A program made the position numbers and the translations under genes. Shown here piece after piece: positions 8,021 to 16,136 of a stretch of 22,868 bases of DNA; within the stretch, counting starts at the first letter, position 1; every line of letters begins with the position of its first letter. Below the pieces are notes generated by a model, which did not search any database, had not been told where the DNA came from, and saw nothing but the letters and a program-made list of their open reading frames with translations. The stretch is from VSJD01 sp041653875. Its GTDB lineage: Bacteria > Verrucomicrobiota > Kiritimatiellia > JAAZAB01. The stretch lies in assembly GCA_041653875.1 (NCBI GenBank), contig JBAZEM010000032.1, forward strand, positions 1-22,868, read 5' to 3'.

Positions 8021-8052
8021 CCGCAATCAACAATCAGAAATCAAAAATCCGC
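8021..8052 (+). repeat. Short AATCA-type simple repeat
   Basis: CAATCAACAATCAGAAATC and the following bases are the reverse-orientation relative of 2461-2497 (shared 12-mer at 8031-8042). It fills the short gap between rplU and rpmA and ends about 10 bases before the rpmA ribosome-binding site. Confidence 0.4.
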
Positions 8053-8071
8053 AATTCTTTCGAGGTTTCGC

Positions 8072-8329
8072 ATGGCAACCAATAAAAGTTCTGGCAGCGC
8101 AAAGAACGGCCGCGACAGTCACGCCAAGCGGCTGGGCATCAAGCGGTTCGACGGCCAGATGGTGACGGCCGGCAGCATCATTATCCGCCAGCGCGGCACC
8201 CGCATGCATCCCGGTGTGAACGTCAAACGCGGCCGGGACGATACGCTCTTCGCCCTGAAATCCGGCGTGGTTAAATTCGAAAAGGAAGGCAAGCGCGTTC
8301 GTGTGGACGAACTTGCGCCCGCGATTTGA
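8072..8329 (+). CDS. rpmA: 50S ribosomal protein L27
   Basis: This 85-residue L27 lies near the peptidyl-transferase centre and its N-terminal tail reaches the tRNA acceptor ends. It shows the family blocks NGRDSHAKRLGIKRFDGQ and GSIIIRQRGTRMHPGVNV. It begins directly with MATNKSSGSAKNGRDS, without the cleaved N-terminal extension seen in many Firmicutes. GAGG at 8062-8065 precedes the ATG. Its TGA stop overlaps the TTG start of obgE. Confidence 0.97.
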   Translation: MATNKSSGSAKNGRDSHAKRLGIKRFDGQMVTAGSIIIRQRGTRMHPGVNVKRGRDDTLFALKSGVVKFEKEGKRVRVDELAPAI

Positions 8330-9324
8330 AAGGCTTCAAATTCGTCGAAACGGCCGGGGCCGATATCCTCGCCGGCCACGGTGGGAACGGATGCGCCAGC
8401 TTCCGGCGCGAGAAATGCGTTCCCTTCGGCGGGCCCGACGGCGGCGACGGCGGCCGGGGCGGCCATGTTATCCTCCAGGCGGACCCCAACGTCGATTCGC
8501 TCATCACGCTCTATTACCAACCGCGCCAACATGCCGAGGACGGCGGCAAAGGACGGGGCCAAAAACGGCACGGCCGCAACGGGCAAGACCTTGTCGTAAA
8601 AGTGCCGTGCGGCACCGTTGTGCGGGATGAAACCAGCGGTGAAATCCTGGGCGACCTGATAACGTCCGGCGAACAGCTCGTGGCGGCGCGCGGCGGCAAA
8701 GGCGGACTGGGTAACTGCCATTGGAAAACCAGCGTTCATCAGGCGCCGCTCGAATATACCAAGGGCGAACCGGGCGAACAACGCCGCCTGCGGCTGGACG
8801 TTAAAATCGTGGCGGACATTGGATTGATCGGGTTCCCGAATGCCGGCAAGTCCACCCTGCTCGCCGCCATCAGCCATGCCCATCCTAAAATCGCCGCCTA
8901 CCCGTTCACCACTCTCCAGCCGGTGATCGGCACGATTCAGTACGATACGTTCACCCGGCTTAAACTGGTGGACATTCCCGGATTGATCCAAGGCGCCCAT
9001 ACCGGCGCGGGGCTGGGCCACACCTTTCTCCGGCACGTGGAACGCACCCGCGCGCTGGTTTACGTGATCGACATGGCCGGCTCGGATGGGCGGCATCCGG
9101 CGGACGATTATGCCACCCTGCGCGACGAGTTGGAGCGTTATAATTCGGCGCTCCTCCGGCGGCCGGCGCTGGTCGTGGCCAATAAAATGGATTTGGACCC
9201 GGCCCTGGAAAATCTGCCGGAATTTATCGCGCGGACGGGGCAAAAGCCTCTGCACGTTTCCGGCCTGACCCGCCAAGGCACGGATGAACTGAAGAATGCG
9301 CTGCACAAACTAGTCGAAACATAG
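8326..9324 (+). CDS. obgE: Obg family GTPase
   Basis: This GTPase is involved in 50S subunit maturation and growth control. The glycine-rich Obg fold (residues about 1-160) includes FRREKCVPFGGPDGGDGGRGG-type sequence. The G domain has GFPNAGKS at 169-176, DIPG at 216-219 and NKMD at 286-289. With 332 residues it lacks the C-terminal OCT extension found in some lineages. The start is TTG at 8326, overlapping the rpmA stop by four bases (TTGA). No other start fits the conserved N-terminus, so expression is probably coupled to rpmA. The stop codon is also the first base region of the tandem repeat that follows. Confidence 0.95.
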   Translation: MKGFKFVETAGADILAGHGGNGCASFRREKCVPFGGPDGGDGGRGGHVILQADPNVDSLITLYYQPRQHAEDGGKGRGQKRHGRNGQDLVVKVPCGTVVRDETSGEILGDLITSGEQLVAARGGKGGLGNCHWKTSVHQAPLEYTKGEPGEQRRLRLDVKIVADIGLIGFPNAGKSTLLAAISHAHPKIAAYPFTTLQPVIGTIQYDTFTRLKLVDIPGLIQGAHTGAGLGHTFLRHVERTRALVYVIDMAGSDGRHPADDYATLRDELERYNSALLRRPALVVANKMDLDPALENLPEFIARTGQKPLHVSGLTRQGTDELKNALHKLVET

Positions 9325-9436
9325 CGGTTCTACCGAACCGCGGCCACACCAGGTTGTCGCAACATCGTGGTTCTACCGAACCGCGGCCACACCAGGTTGT
9401 CGCAACATCGCGGTTCCACCGAACCGCGGCCACACC
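9324..9436 (+). repeat. 43-bp tandem array after obgE
   Basis: Two full units and a partial third start at 9324, 9367 and 9410, with an exact 43-base period and single-base differences. Each unit contains the palindrome GCGGTTCTACCGAACCGC, then GGCCACACC, then a GGTTGTCGCAAC hairpin-like piece. The GTTCTACCGAAC core and CACACC end look like a diverged family A element. The array sits between the convergent ends of obgE and gmhA. Confidence 0.85.
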
Positions 9437-9442
9437 GGATCA

Positions 9443-9468
9443 GTGTAGAGGCCGTTCGACAGAACGGC
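9443..9468 (-). repeat. Palindromic repeat family A, copy 3
   Basis: GTGTAGAGGCCGTTCGACAG followed by AACGGC is the core in the same orientation as the pabB copy read on the plus strand. It ends five bases from the gmhA stop codon. Its GGCCGTTCGACAGAACGGC arm could act as a hairpin between the convergent genes. Confidence 0.65.
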
Positions 9469-9473
9469 ATGGT

Positions 9474-10067
9474 TTACGACGTGGCGAAGCCCTTGCCGAA
9501 CAGGTCTTCCTCCACGAGGGCGCAGAAGATATGGGCGATCAGGATATGCGCTTCCTGGATGCGGGGCGTCTCGCGCGACGGCACGGCGACGCAATGATCG
9601 CAATACGGGGCCATTTCCCCGCCGCCCTGGCCGGTAAAACCGATCCGGATAATTTTTTTCTTTTCGCAGGTTTGGAGCGCGCGAATAATGTTCGGCGATT
9701 TGCCGGAAGTCGAAATGCCGATAAACACGTCGCCGGACGCGCCCAGCGCCTCGATCTGGCGCGCAAACACCTGCTCGAAACTGCTGTCATTGCCGATGGC
9801 CGTCAACACGGAGGTGTCGGCGGCCAACGAAACGGCGGGGAGGGCCGTCCGGTCGAACCGGAAGCGGTTGACCATTTCGCCGGCGATGTGCTGGGCGTCG
9901 CCGGCGCTGCCGCCGTTGCCGGCCAGCAAAAGCTTGTGCCCGTTGCGATAGGCCTTGATGGCCGCCGCCGCCGCCTGCTGAATGGTCGCGAGCACGGCCG
10001 CATCGGCCAGGATCGCCTGCTTGACCTCGATGGAGGCCTTGATTTGATGGGTAATGAATTGATTCAT
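9474..10067 (-). CDS. gmhA: Phosphoheptose isomerase
   Basis: It converts sedoheptulose 7-phosphate to D-glycero-manno-heptose 7-phosphate, the first step toward heptose for LPS core or other glycans. The 197-residue product is a typical SIS-domain GmhA. It carries AGNGGSAGDAQHIAGE (49-64), with His60 and Glu64, the STSG phosphate loop (119-122), and Gln171 and His179. These positions match the catalytic and zinc-binding residues of the E. coli enzyme within one residue. GAGG lies 8 bases before the ATG. The methyltransferase gene ends only 13 bases upstream, so the two are probably cotranscribed. Confidence 0.93.
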   Translation of the reverse strand: MNQFITHQIKASIEVKQAILADAAVLATIQQAAAAAIKAYRNGHKLLLAGNGGSAGDAQHIAGEMVNRFRFDRTALPAVSLAADTSVLTAIGNDSSFEQVFARQIEALGASGDVFIGISTSGKSPNIIRALQTCEKKKIIRIGFTGQGGGEMAPYCDHCVAVPSRETPRIQEAHILIAHIFCALVEEDLFGKGFATS

Positions 10068-10080
10068 GGTTTGCCTCGGT

Positions 10081-11007
10081 TCAGTTGATTTTTTTTGCCT
10101 TCAGTGAGCCAAAGCTGTCCTTCCCCCGCGCCGCCAGGACCAGGAATGAGTTGGCGAACTGGGGGAATTTGCCGTCGCGGATGATCGTGGAGAAAGCCCT
10201 CTGTTCGTCGAACAGCTTGAGCCGTTCCTGGTCGTAATTCGGCGCGTCGGTCAGGATGTGGTTGGCCGTCGGCAGGCAAGCGTCGCTGAAGATTTCGGCC
10301 GGCAATTTATAATCCGGATGCGGATAATAAAATGTCTGTTCGGCAAAACCGCCGTCGCGCAACAACCGGCTGAGTTCATCGCGTGAAAAAGTTTCGGCGC
10401 CGCCGGCGGGATACCCTTCGAGCCCGTCGAACGGGCGCCCGGTATGGTCGTCGCGGGCGCCCGCAAAATATTTCAGGCCCAGCCTGTTTTCCACGGCCAC
10501 GATCAGCGCGCCGCCCGGCTTCAGCACCGCCGCAATCCGGCTCAACAAGTTCCCGTACGGATCCGGCGCCCGCGTGAAGGCGCGGGCATATTCCAGCACG
10601 CCGATCAGGGTGACGTAATCGAACGAATGCTCGAAAACCATGTCGGTGAAATTGCCGGCCATGATCGCCAGGTTCGGCCTGTCGGCATGACGCCGCGCGA
10701 CAATTCGGCTGCGCCTGGCCGACAGTTCCACCGCCGTCACCTGCGCCACGCGCTCGGCGAACAAGCCGGTCAGCGCGCCGCAGCCCGCGCCGATTTCCAG
10801 GAGCGTCGCGTCGCGCCGGAAGGGATACCACTCCAGCAAATTGCGGCGCTCCGGGGAGAGATGATATAAGAGCGGCCAGCGATCGTCGCGCGCCAGGACC
10901 GCCATGAATTCCCCCGGTTTTTCGACCAAGTGCAGGAGTTCATCCTCAATGGCGCCGTCGGAGTAGGCATCCGGCCCTTTATAGTATTGGAGACTGAGCG
11001 TTGGCAT
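10081..11007 (-). CDS. SAM-dependent class I methyltransferase, glycan-associated
   Basis: The 308-residue product has a clear Rossmann methyltransferase core: LLEIGAGCGAL (motif I, 69-79), acidic Glu94 after strand 2 (TAVELS), FDYVTLIGVLEY (129-140) and LKPGGALIVAVENR. The ENRLGLKYFAGARDDHTG block with nearby FDGLEGYP is, as I recall it, typical of methyltransferases in cell-surface polysaccharide loci. A preceding RRNLLEWYPF segment fits the same group. It probably O- or N-methylates a sugar or its polymer, but the acceptor is unknown. No good ribosome-binding site precedes the ATG. A repeat of about 130 bp separates it from the ABC ATPase gene upstream. Confidence 0.82.
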   Translation of the reverse strand: MPTLSLQYYKGPDAYSDGAIEDELLHLVEKPGEFMAVLARDDRWPLLYHLSPERRNLLEWYPFRRDATLLEIGAGCGALTGLFAERVAQVTAVELSARRSRIVARRHADRPNLAIMAGNFTDMVFEHSFDYVTLIGVLEYARAFTRAPDPYGNLLSRIAAVLKPGGALIVAVENRLGLKYFAGARDDHTGRPFDGLEGYPAGGAETFSRDELSRLLRDGGFAEQTFYYPHPDYKLPAEIFSDACLPTANHILTDAPNYDQERLKLFDEQRAFSTIIRDGKFPQFANSFLVLAARGKDSFGSLKAKKIN

Positions 11008-11048
11008 ATTCCAATTTTAAGCTTTCGGTGATCGGCCAGGGAACGGGT

Positions 11049-11179
11049 GGTGTAGATGCGGTTCGCCCGCCTGCATCGCTATGCCCTGCCCGCAGTGCTA
11101 CGCACAGCGTTGCAGGCAGGGCAGTATTGCGGGCAGGGCAGAACCGCGGATTGCCGTTCTATCGAACGGCCGCTACACC
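11049..11179 (+). repeat. Palindromic repeat family A, copy 4, split by a second palindrome
   Basis: The outer parts (11049-11065, GGTGTAGATGCGGTTCG, and 11139-11179, CAGAACCGCGG...CTACACC) form one family A element matching the pabB copy. Between them sit about 73 extra bases with their own perfect 13-bp inverted repeat (TGCCCTGCCCGCA at 11082-11094, TGCGGGCAGGGCA at 11128-11140). The element occupies most of the gap between the methyltransferase and ABC ATPase genes. Confidence 0.75.
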
Positions 11180-11243
11180 CTCAGCCCTCGGCCCAATTCC
11201 ATTGCGCAACATTCCACCCATTCGCCACCCCATTACAATTTTA

Positions 11244-12482
11244 TTATCCCCGCCGGACCAGGATTTCGCTGTCCAGATCATAACAGCCGACCATCGGCAT
11301 GGCCGACGCGGTTTCGAACAGCAGGATATCATAGAGCCGGTGATAAACAACCATCGTATCGCCTTCGTACCCGGCGCATCCCAGCGACAATGCGTACCGG
11401 CCGGACTGGGCGTTCAACTTCTGGTTAAATTCCACACTCACGCTATCGCCCTGGGCATAGGATCCGGTTGCTACTTGCTTGAATTGCGTGTTGGTGCCGG
11501 TCAGCTCCATGCCTTTCAGGTCCTTGATCGTGAAGGCAAAGATCGGTTCGCGCACCGCCGCGTGGAATTTGACTTGCATGCGGATCGAAAAACGCCGGCC
11601 GTGCTGGAGCATCCGGGTGGATTGGTTGTGCTCATCGAACAAGCCGTATTCCACAATTTCGGCTTGCCCGGCGCCATAGACCAGGGCGCCCGGGTTGGCC
11701 GTCAAGGGCGCTTCGCCGCTCGGCGCCGGCCCGGCGGCGGGCGCGGCATCGTAACAATTTGCCATCAATTGCTTGTAGATATCCACGGCTTTCTTGGAAT
11801 CGGCGGTGACGACCATGCGGCCTTTGTCCAGGACCATTGTCCGGGAACAATACCGCAGGACGCTATCCAGCGCGTGTGTGACGAGCAAGACGGTTTTACC
11901 GGCGGAGCGGAACTCGTCCAGCTTGCGAAAACAGCGCGCCTGGAAATTCAGGTCGCCCACCGCCAGGGCTTCGTCCACGATCAGAATATCGGGGTCCACC
12001 TGAATGGCCGCGGCAAACGCCAGGCGCACGAACATGCCGCTGGAATAGTGTTTGACCGGTTGATCCATGTAATCGCCGATATCCGCGAAAGCGATGACGG
12101 CCTCGCGCCACGCTTCCATTTCCCGGCGGGTGTGGCCCAGCAGGATTCCGTTGAAATAAAAATTTTCCAGGCCGGTCAATTCCGGGTTGAACCCGGCGCC
12201 CAGCTCCAGCAAGGCGGCAACCTTGCCCCGCGCCCGCACTGTCCCGGTTGTCGGCGTCAGGATGCCCGCAATCAATTTCAACAAGGTGGATTTGCCGGAA
12301 CCGTTGCGGCCGACGATGCCGATGGTTTCGCCCGGCTGGACGGCGATGCTGACATCCCGCAGGGCGCAGAAATCCTGATGATATTTTTTACGGCCGGGAT
12401 GCAACACTTCCTTCAGCCGATCGCCCGGATGATGGTAAAGTTTGTAGGCCTTGGTGACGTGTTCCAGTTGAATGGCATTCAT
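11244..12482 (-). CDS. Polysaccharide-export ABC transporter ATPase, Wzt type
   Basis: It powers export of an undecaprenyl-linked O-polysaccharide or capsule across the inner membrane. Residues about 1-240 are the ABC domain: Walker A GRNGSGKS (58-65), LLELGAGFNPELTG (91-104, typical of the Wzt/TagH group), signature YSSGM (146-150), Walker B ILIVDE (166-171) and switch His203. A low-complexity Ala/Pro linker (245-265) leads to a C-terminal beta-sandwich like the Wzt carbohydrate-binding domain (about 265-412), which in family members recognises the modified chain end. The methyltransferase next door could make such a terminal modification. The partner permease (Wzm type) is not in this window. 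Confidence 0.9.
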   Translation of the reverse strand: MNAIQLEHVTKAYKLYHHPGDRLKEVLHPGRKKYHQDFCALRDVSIAVQPGETIGIVGRNGSGKSTLLKLIAGILTPTTGTVRARGKVAALLELGAGFNPELTGLENFYFNGILLGHTRREMEAWREAVIAFADIGDYMDQPVKHYSSGMFVRLAFAAAIQVDPDILIVDEALAVGDLNFQARCFRKLDEFRSAGKTVLLVTHALDSVLRYCSRTMVLDKGRMVVTADSKKAVDIYKQLMANCYDAAPAAGPAPSGEAPLTANPGALVYGAGQAEIVEYGLFDEHNQSTRMLQHGRRFSIRMQVKFHAAVREPIFAFTIKDLKGMELTGTNTQFKQVATGSYAQGDSVSVEFNQKLNAQSGRYALSLGCAGYEGDTMVVYHRLYDILLFETASAMPMVGCYDLDSEILVRRG

Positions 12483-12624
12483 AATGCGCCCAAGGAATTT
12501 CCCGCCCGCCAGCCCGCCATAGCTTTAGCGACGGCGGAAGGCGGATATGCCTACGGCATGACAAAGTTATTCCCTCTCCCTGGGGCGAGGGGAATAAGCC
12601 ACCTCGCCGCGGCTACACGAAACT
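12483..12624. repeat. Intergenic segment with two imperfect palindromes
   Basis: One palindrome is CCGCCATAGC-TTTA-GCGACGGCGG (12514-12537, 7 of 10 pairs). The other is TTATTCCCTCTCCC paired with GGGGCGAGGGGAATAA (12567-12597, nearly perfect). Neither has a T tract, so they look like dispersed repeats and not terminators. No gene is visible here. Confidence 0.5.
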
Positions 12625-14508
12625 TCAACCGGCCGGCGGCTTGTAATTCGGAACTATTTCCTTCAAAATTCGCCGGATTTCCTGCGGACGGCCTTGTTCC
12701 GCCATTTGCAGGAGTTGATCGACTGATCGATTGAGATCGGCTTCCTCGAGATTGACGCCTTGCGCCGGTGAACCGGCGCCGGAGGGTTCGCCGCCGGCCA
12801 CGAATATTTTCGCATGGCGCGTCCGCCGGTAATTTTCACCATCCCGGAAAAGCTCTTCGAACAGTTTTTCGCCCGGGCGCAGGCCGGTGAACACGATTTC
12901 GATGTCCCGCCCAACCTCTTTGCCGGAGAGCTCGATCAAGTCCCGGGCCAAGTCCACAATTTTAATCGGCGCGCCCATATCCAGCACAAAGACGCCGGTT
13001 TGGCATTCCGCACCCGCCAGAGTCGCCGCCTGGAGCACCAGTTGGACCGCCTCGGGAATGGTCATGAAATAACGGCGCACCTCCGGATGCGTCACGGTCA
13101 CCGGCCCGCCCCGCGCAATCTGCTCCCGAAAGAAAGGCACCACGCTGCCGCGGCTGCCCAGCACATTGCCGAACCGCACGGCCACATATGGACGGCCTGT
13201 TCGTTGCGCCACAGCCTGCACGATTTTTTCCGACACGCGCTTGGTCGCACCCATCACATTGGTCGGGTTCACGGCCTTATCGGAGGAGATCAGCACCAGC
13301 CGCTCGACGCCGAAGCGCTCCGCCAATTGAACCAGCGTCCGCGTGCCGCCGACATTATTGCTGATGGCGTCTTCACAGTTCGCCTCCATCATGGGCACGT
13401 GTTTGTGCGCGGCGGCATGGAAGACGACCTGGGGCTTGGTCTGCTCGAAAATGGCGGTCAGCCGCGGCAAATCGCGGATATCGGCCACCACGACGTCCAG
13501 GGAAAGTTTCGGCCAACGGCGCCGCAGTTCCTGCTCGATCTGGAAGACGCTGTTTTCGCCATGCCCCAGAAGAATAAGATGGCCCGGCGACCAGCGCGCC
13601 ATTTGGCGGCACAGTTCCGACCCGATCGACCCGCCGGCGCCGGTGACCAGCACACGTTTGCCGGAAAGCATTTTGGCGACATCCTGGGCATTGATGTCGA
13701 TCGGCTCCCGGCGCAGAAGGTCTTCGATATCCACGTTGCGCAACTGGCTGACGCTGATCTGGCCCGACAGGATCTCATACATGCCCGGCATGGTGCGTGA
13801 CGGCACACCGGCGGCCTCGCACAAGATCCGGATTTCACGAATCACAATGCCGGGCGCCGTGGGGATGGCAATCACCACTTCCTCGACGTCATATTGCTTG
13901 ACCAGCCGGGGGATATCCTTGCGTGTGCCCAGGACCGGAATCCCGTGAATGGATTTCTTCTGTTTGTTCGGGTCGTCATCCACGAAGCCGACCGGCTCGA
14001 TGTTAATATGCCGGCTGGAGAGCATTTCGCGGGCCATCACGGCGCCGGCATCGCCGGCGCCCATGATCAGGACGGCCTTGCTGTCGTTCTTTTGCTCATT
14101 ACGGCGGCGTTTGTGGGCCGCAATTCGCACGCTGAATCGGGCGCCGCCGACCACGACCAGCGTCAACAGTCCGTCGATAAACGGCACCGAGCGCGGCAGG
14201 CTGTGCGCGTTGTCCAGCCCCAGAATGCCGGCGCCGAAAAATACGCCGGCGATAATCATGGTGGCGCTGCCGACAGCCAAAACGATGCTGATTAGCTCAT
14301 CCACGCTGGCATAGCGCCAGTAGCGGCGATAAAGGCCAAATATATAAAAAGTCGCCAGCTTGACGATAAGCGCCAGGATTGTGAATTGCATCAAAGCCGG
14401 CGCGTAACTGGCGACCCAGGCGGCGCTGTCCAATCGCATGACCAGCGCAAGCGTGGGAGCCACCGATAACAGCACCACGTCCAAAAGGAATAAATGACGG
14501 TTACGCAT
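12625..14508 (-). CDS. Membrane-bound UDP-sugar 4,6-dehydratase (WbpM/PglF/CapD type)
   Basis: Such enzymes convert a UDP-N-acetylhexosamine to a 4-keto-6-deoxy sugar for O-antigen, capsule or protein glycans. The 627-residue product is full length. It has about four N-terminal membrane helices (residues 5-130), a first Rossmann domain (LIMGAGDAG, 147-155) and a catalytic extended SDR domain with TGAGGSIG (289-296). The catalytic set is SDK (409-411) plus Met419 and Lys423 (VMGATKR), the Met-xxx-Lys variant characteristic of this family in place of Tyr-xxx-Lys. No strong ribosome-binding site precedes the ATG. It is the first gene of the leftward polysaccharide cluster. Confidence 0.92.
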   Translation of the reverse strand: MRNRHLFLLDVVLLSVAPTLALVMRLDSAAWVASYAPALMQFTILALIVKLATFYIFGLYRRYWRYASVDELISIVLAVGSATMIIAGVFFGAGILGLDNAHSLPRSVPFIDGLLTLVVVGGARFSVRIAAHKRRRNEQKNDSKAVLIMGAGDAGAVMAREMLSSRHINIEPVGFVDDDPNKQKKSIHGIPVLGTRKDIPRLVKQYDVEEVVIAIPTAPGIVIREIRILCEAAGVPSRTMPGMYEILSGQISVSQLRNVDIEDLLRREPIDINAQDVAKMLSGKRVLVTGAGGSIGSELCRQMARWSPGHLILLGHGENSVFQIEQELRRRWPKLSLDVVVADIRDLPRLTAIFEQTKPQVVFHAAAHKHVPMMEANCEDAISNNVGGTRTLVQLAERFGVERLVLISSDKAVNPTNVMGATKRVSEKIVQAVAQRTGRPYVAVRFGNVLGSRGSVVPFFREQIARGGPVTVTHPEVRRYFMTIPEAVQLVLQAATLAGAECQTGVFVLDMGAPIKIVDLARDLIELSGKEVGRDIEIVFTGLRPGEKLFEELFRDGENYRRTRHAKIFVAGGEPSGAGSPAQGVNLEEADLNRSVDQLLQMAEQGRPQEIRRILKEIVPNYKPPAG

Positions 14509-14851
14509 GGGATATGACCGCGATATTTTATTGGGGGGTTACACAAAATTCATGACCGAAATTACCAGATCCAATTGGCAGTAAGAAAGCTAAAAATACA
14601 GGCTAAAAATACATATTTTCGATCCGAATAGGGGCGGGTTCCCGCGTCCCCGCGACCTTGCGTCACGGAGCGCGTAAATTTACGGCGCCCGCCGGACAAG
14701 CCGGCGGGAAGCCCCCAATAACTGACGCATCGCAAAGCGGCGGGAAAGGTGTTGACAGCAAATATAAAAGATATGAGACTTCTTTTGAAAAGGCGCGCAA
14801 TACTTGCGTGTTCGGTCAACAGCATATGAAAAACCGGGATTATAATCCAAC
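14509..14851. other. Divergent intergenic region without a gene
   Basis: These 343 bases separate two divergent genes and should hold promoters for both. Visible structure includes the perfect palindrome CGTAAATTTACG (14673-14684), a hairpin CCCGCCGG-ACAAG-CCGGCGGG (14688-14708) and a TTGACA at 14752-14757 without a good -10 partner. GGATTATAATCC (14838-14849), a perfect palindrome containing TATAAT, lies immediately before the oxidoreductase start. A short minus-strand open frame here has no protein-like features. Confidence 0.5.
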
Positions 14852-16081
14852 ATGAATAATATTTCCGTCGTTCTTATCGGCCTGAGCAGTTACGGCGCCG
14901 GTTACGCCCGCTCGTTGATCGAACAAGGCGCGGCGCATAACGCGCGGCTGGTGGGCATTGCCGATCCTTATGCCGCGAAAAATCCCTATTGGCCGACGGT
15001 TCAACGGCAAAAAATTCCGCAATACGCTAATTTTGCGGAATTCATCGCCGATCAACGGGCCGATCTGGCGGTCATTGCTTCGCCCACCTATCTGCATTGT
15101 CCCCAGACTTGCGCCGCCCTGCGCGCCGGCCTGGCCGTGCTGTGCGAAAAACCGGTGGCCGGCACCGTTCAGGAAGCTCGGCAGATGATCGCGGCGCGCG
15201 ACAAGGCCGGAAATTTTGTGGCCATCGGTTACAATTGGTCGTTCAGCCGGGAAATCCAGGCTCTCAAACACGATGTCATGGCCGGCCTGTTCGGCCGGGC
15301 GGTGCGTTTGAAAACACTGGTGCTATGGCCGCGCGCGCAGGCCTATTATACCCGCAATAATTGGGCCGGCAAACTGCGGATGCCGGGCGGCGAATGGGTG
15401 CTGGATAGCCCGGTCAACAATGCCGCCGCCCATTACCTGCATAATATGTTCTATGTTTTGGGCGCCGCTGTCGACCAAAGCGCCCTGCCGGCCGAAATCG
15501 TGGCGGAGCTTTATCGCGCCAACGATATTGAAAATTACGATACGGCCTGTTTGCGCGCCAAAACCCGCGATGGCGCCGAGATTTTCTTTGTCACTTCCCA
15601 TGCCGTGAATCCTATCGCGCCCATCCGCTTCGAATTCGTTTTCGAGCGGGCCAAAGTCGAATATGAAGGCGATTCCCATTTCCGGGCGGTGTTCAATGAT
15701 GGACGGGTCAAGGAATACGTCCGTGCCGCTTCCGAGCAGGATTCTGACAAGCTCTGGCAGTGTCTTGACGCTATCCGCAACGGCGGCCGACCGGTATGTG
15801 GATTGGAGGCCGCCATGGCCCAGACCCTCTGCACGAACGGCGCCCAGGAGTCTGTAACGGGGATTACACCCTTCCCCTCCGCAATGATCCAACGCCAAAA
15901 ACAATTAGTTGACGCCAATAAAACCGACGAATATACTGTGGTAACCGGCCTGGCCGAAACTCTGCGAACGTGTTACGACTTGGGTAAATTGCCGTCCGAG
16001 CAAGGCCTGCCCTGGGCCAAAGCCGGCCGCCGCGTTGACCTGCGCGCTTACGAGTGGTATCCGGGCGGGAAGAAACCATAA
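14852..16081 (+). CDS. Gfo/Idh/MocA family oxidoreductase
   Basis: These NAD(P)-dependent enzymes oxidise or reduce sugars, inositols and related compounds. The 409-residue product has an N-terminal Rossmann half with VVLIGLSSYGAGYARSL (6-22), SPTYLHCPQT (77-86) and the conserved CEKP (98-101), whose Lys helps bind cofactor and substrate. The C-terminal alpha/beta half contains DSPVNNAAAHYLHNMFYVLG. The ATG at 14852 has no strong ribosome-binding site. It may act on a nucleotide or free sugar for the neighbouring polysaccharide cluster, but it is divergent from it, so that is only inference. Substrate unknown. Confidence 0.9.
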   Translation: MNNISVVLIGLSSYGAGYARSLIEQGAAHNARLVGIADPYAAKNPYWPTVQRQKIPQYANFAEFIADQRADLAVIASPTYLHCPQTCAALRAGLAVLCEKPVAGTVQEARQMIAARDKAGNFVAIGYNWSFSREIQALKHDVMAGLFGRAVRLKTLVLWPRAQAYYTRNNWAGKLRMPGGEWVLDSPVNNAAAHYLHNMFYVLGAAVDQSALPAEIVAELYRANDIENYDTACLRAKTRDGAEIFFVTSHAVNPIAPIRFEFVFERAKVEYEGDSHFRAVFNDGRVKEYVRAASEQDSDKLWQCLDAIRNGGRPVCGLEAAMAQTLCTNGAQESVTGITPFPSAMIQRQKQLVDANKTDEYTVVTGLAETLRTCYDLGKLPSEQGLPWAKAGRRVDLRAYEWYPGGKKP

Positions 16082-16136
16082 AAGGAAAATAGCGCCGAAC
16101 GAGTGCTTGTCGAGGATTTGGAATTGACAACGGGAA

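Noticed and set aside
9324..9436. CRISPR array
   Set aside because: Repeats are contiguous with a 43-base period and no unique spacers, so this is a plain tandem repeat.
11001..12734. 577-codon plus-strand frame across the methyltransferase-ABC ATPase gap
   Set aside because: Antisense to the Wzt-like gene and running through repeats and spacers. No family features and no ribosome-binding site.
12814..13800. 328-codon frame antisense to the dehydratase gene
   Set aside because: Low-complexity His/Arg/Asp-rich shadow of a well-supported gene on the other strand.
14562..14825. 87-codon minus-strand frame upstream of the dehydratase gene
   Set aside because: It covers hairpins and a promoter-like region and has no ribosome-binding site or homology that I recognise.
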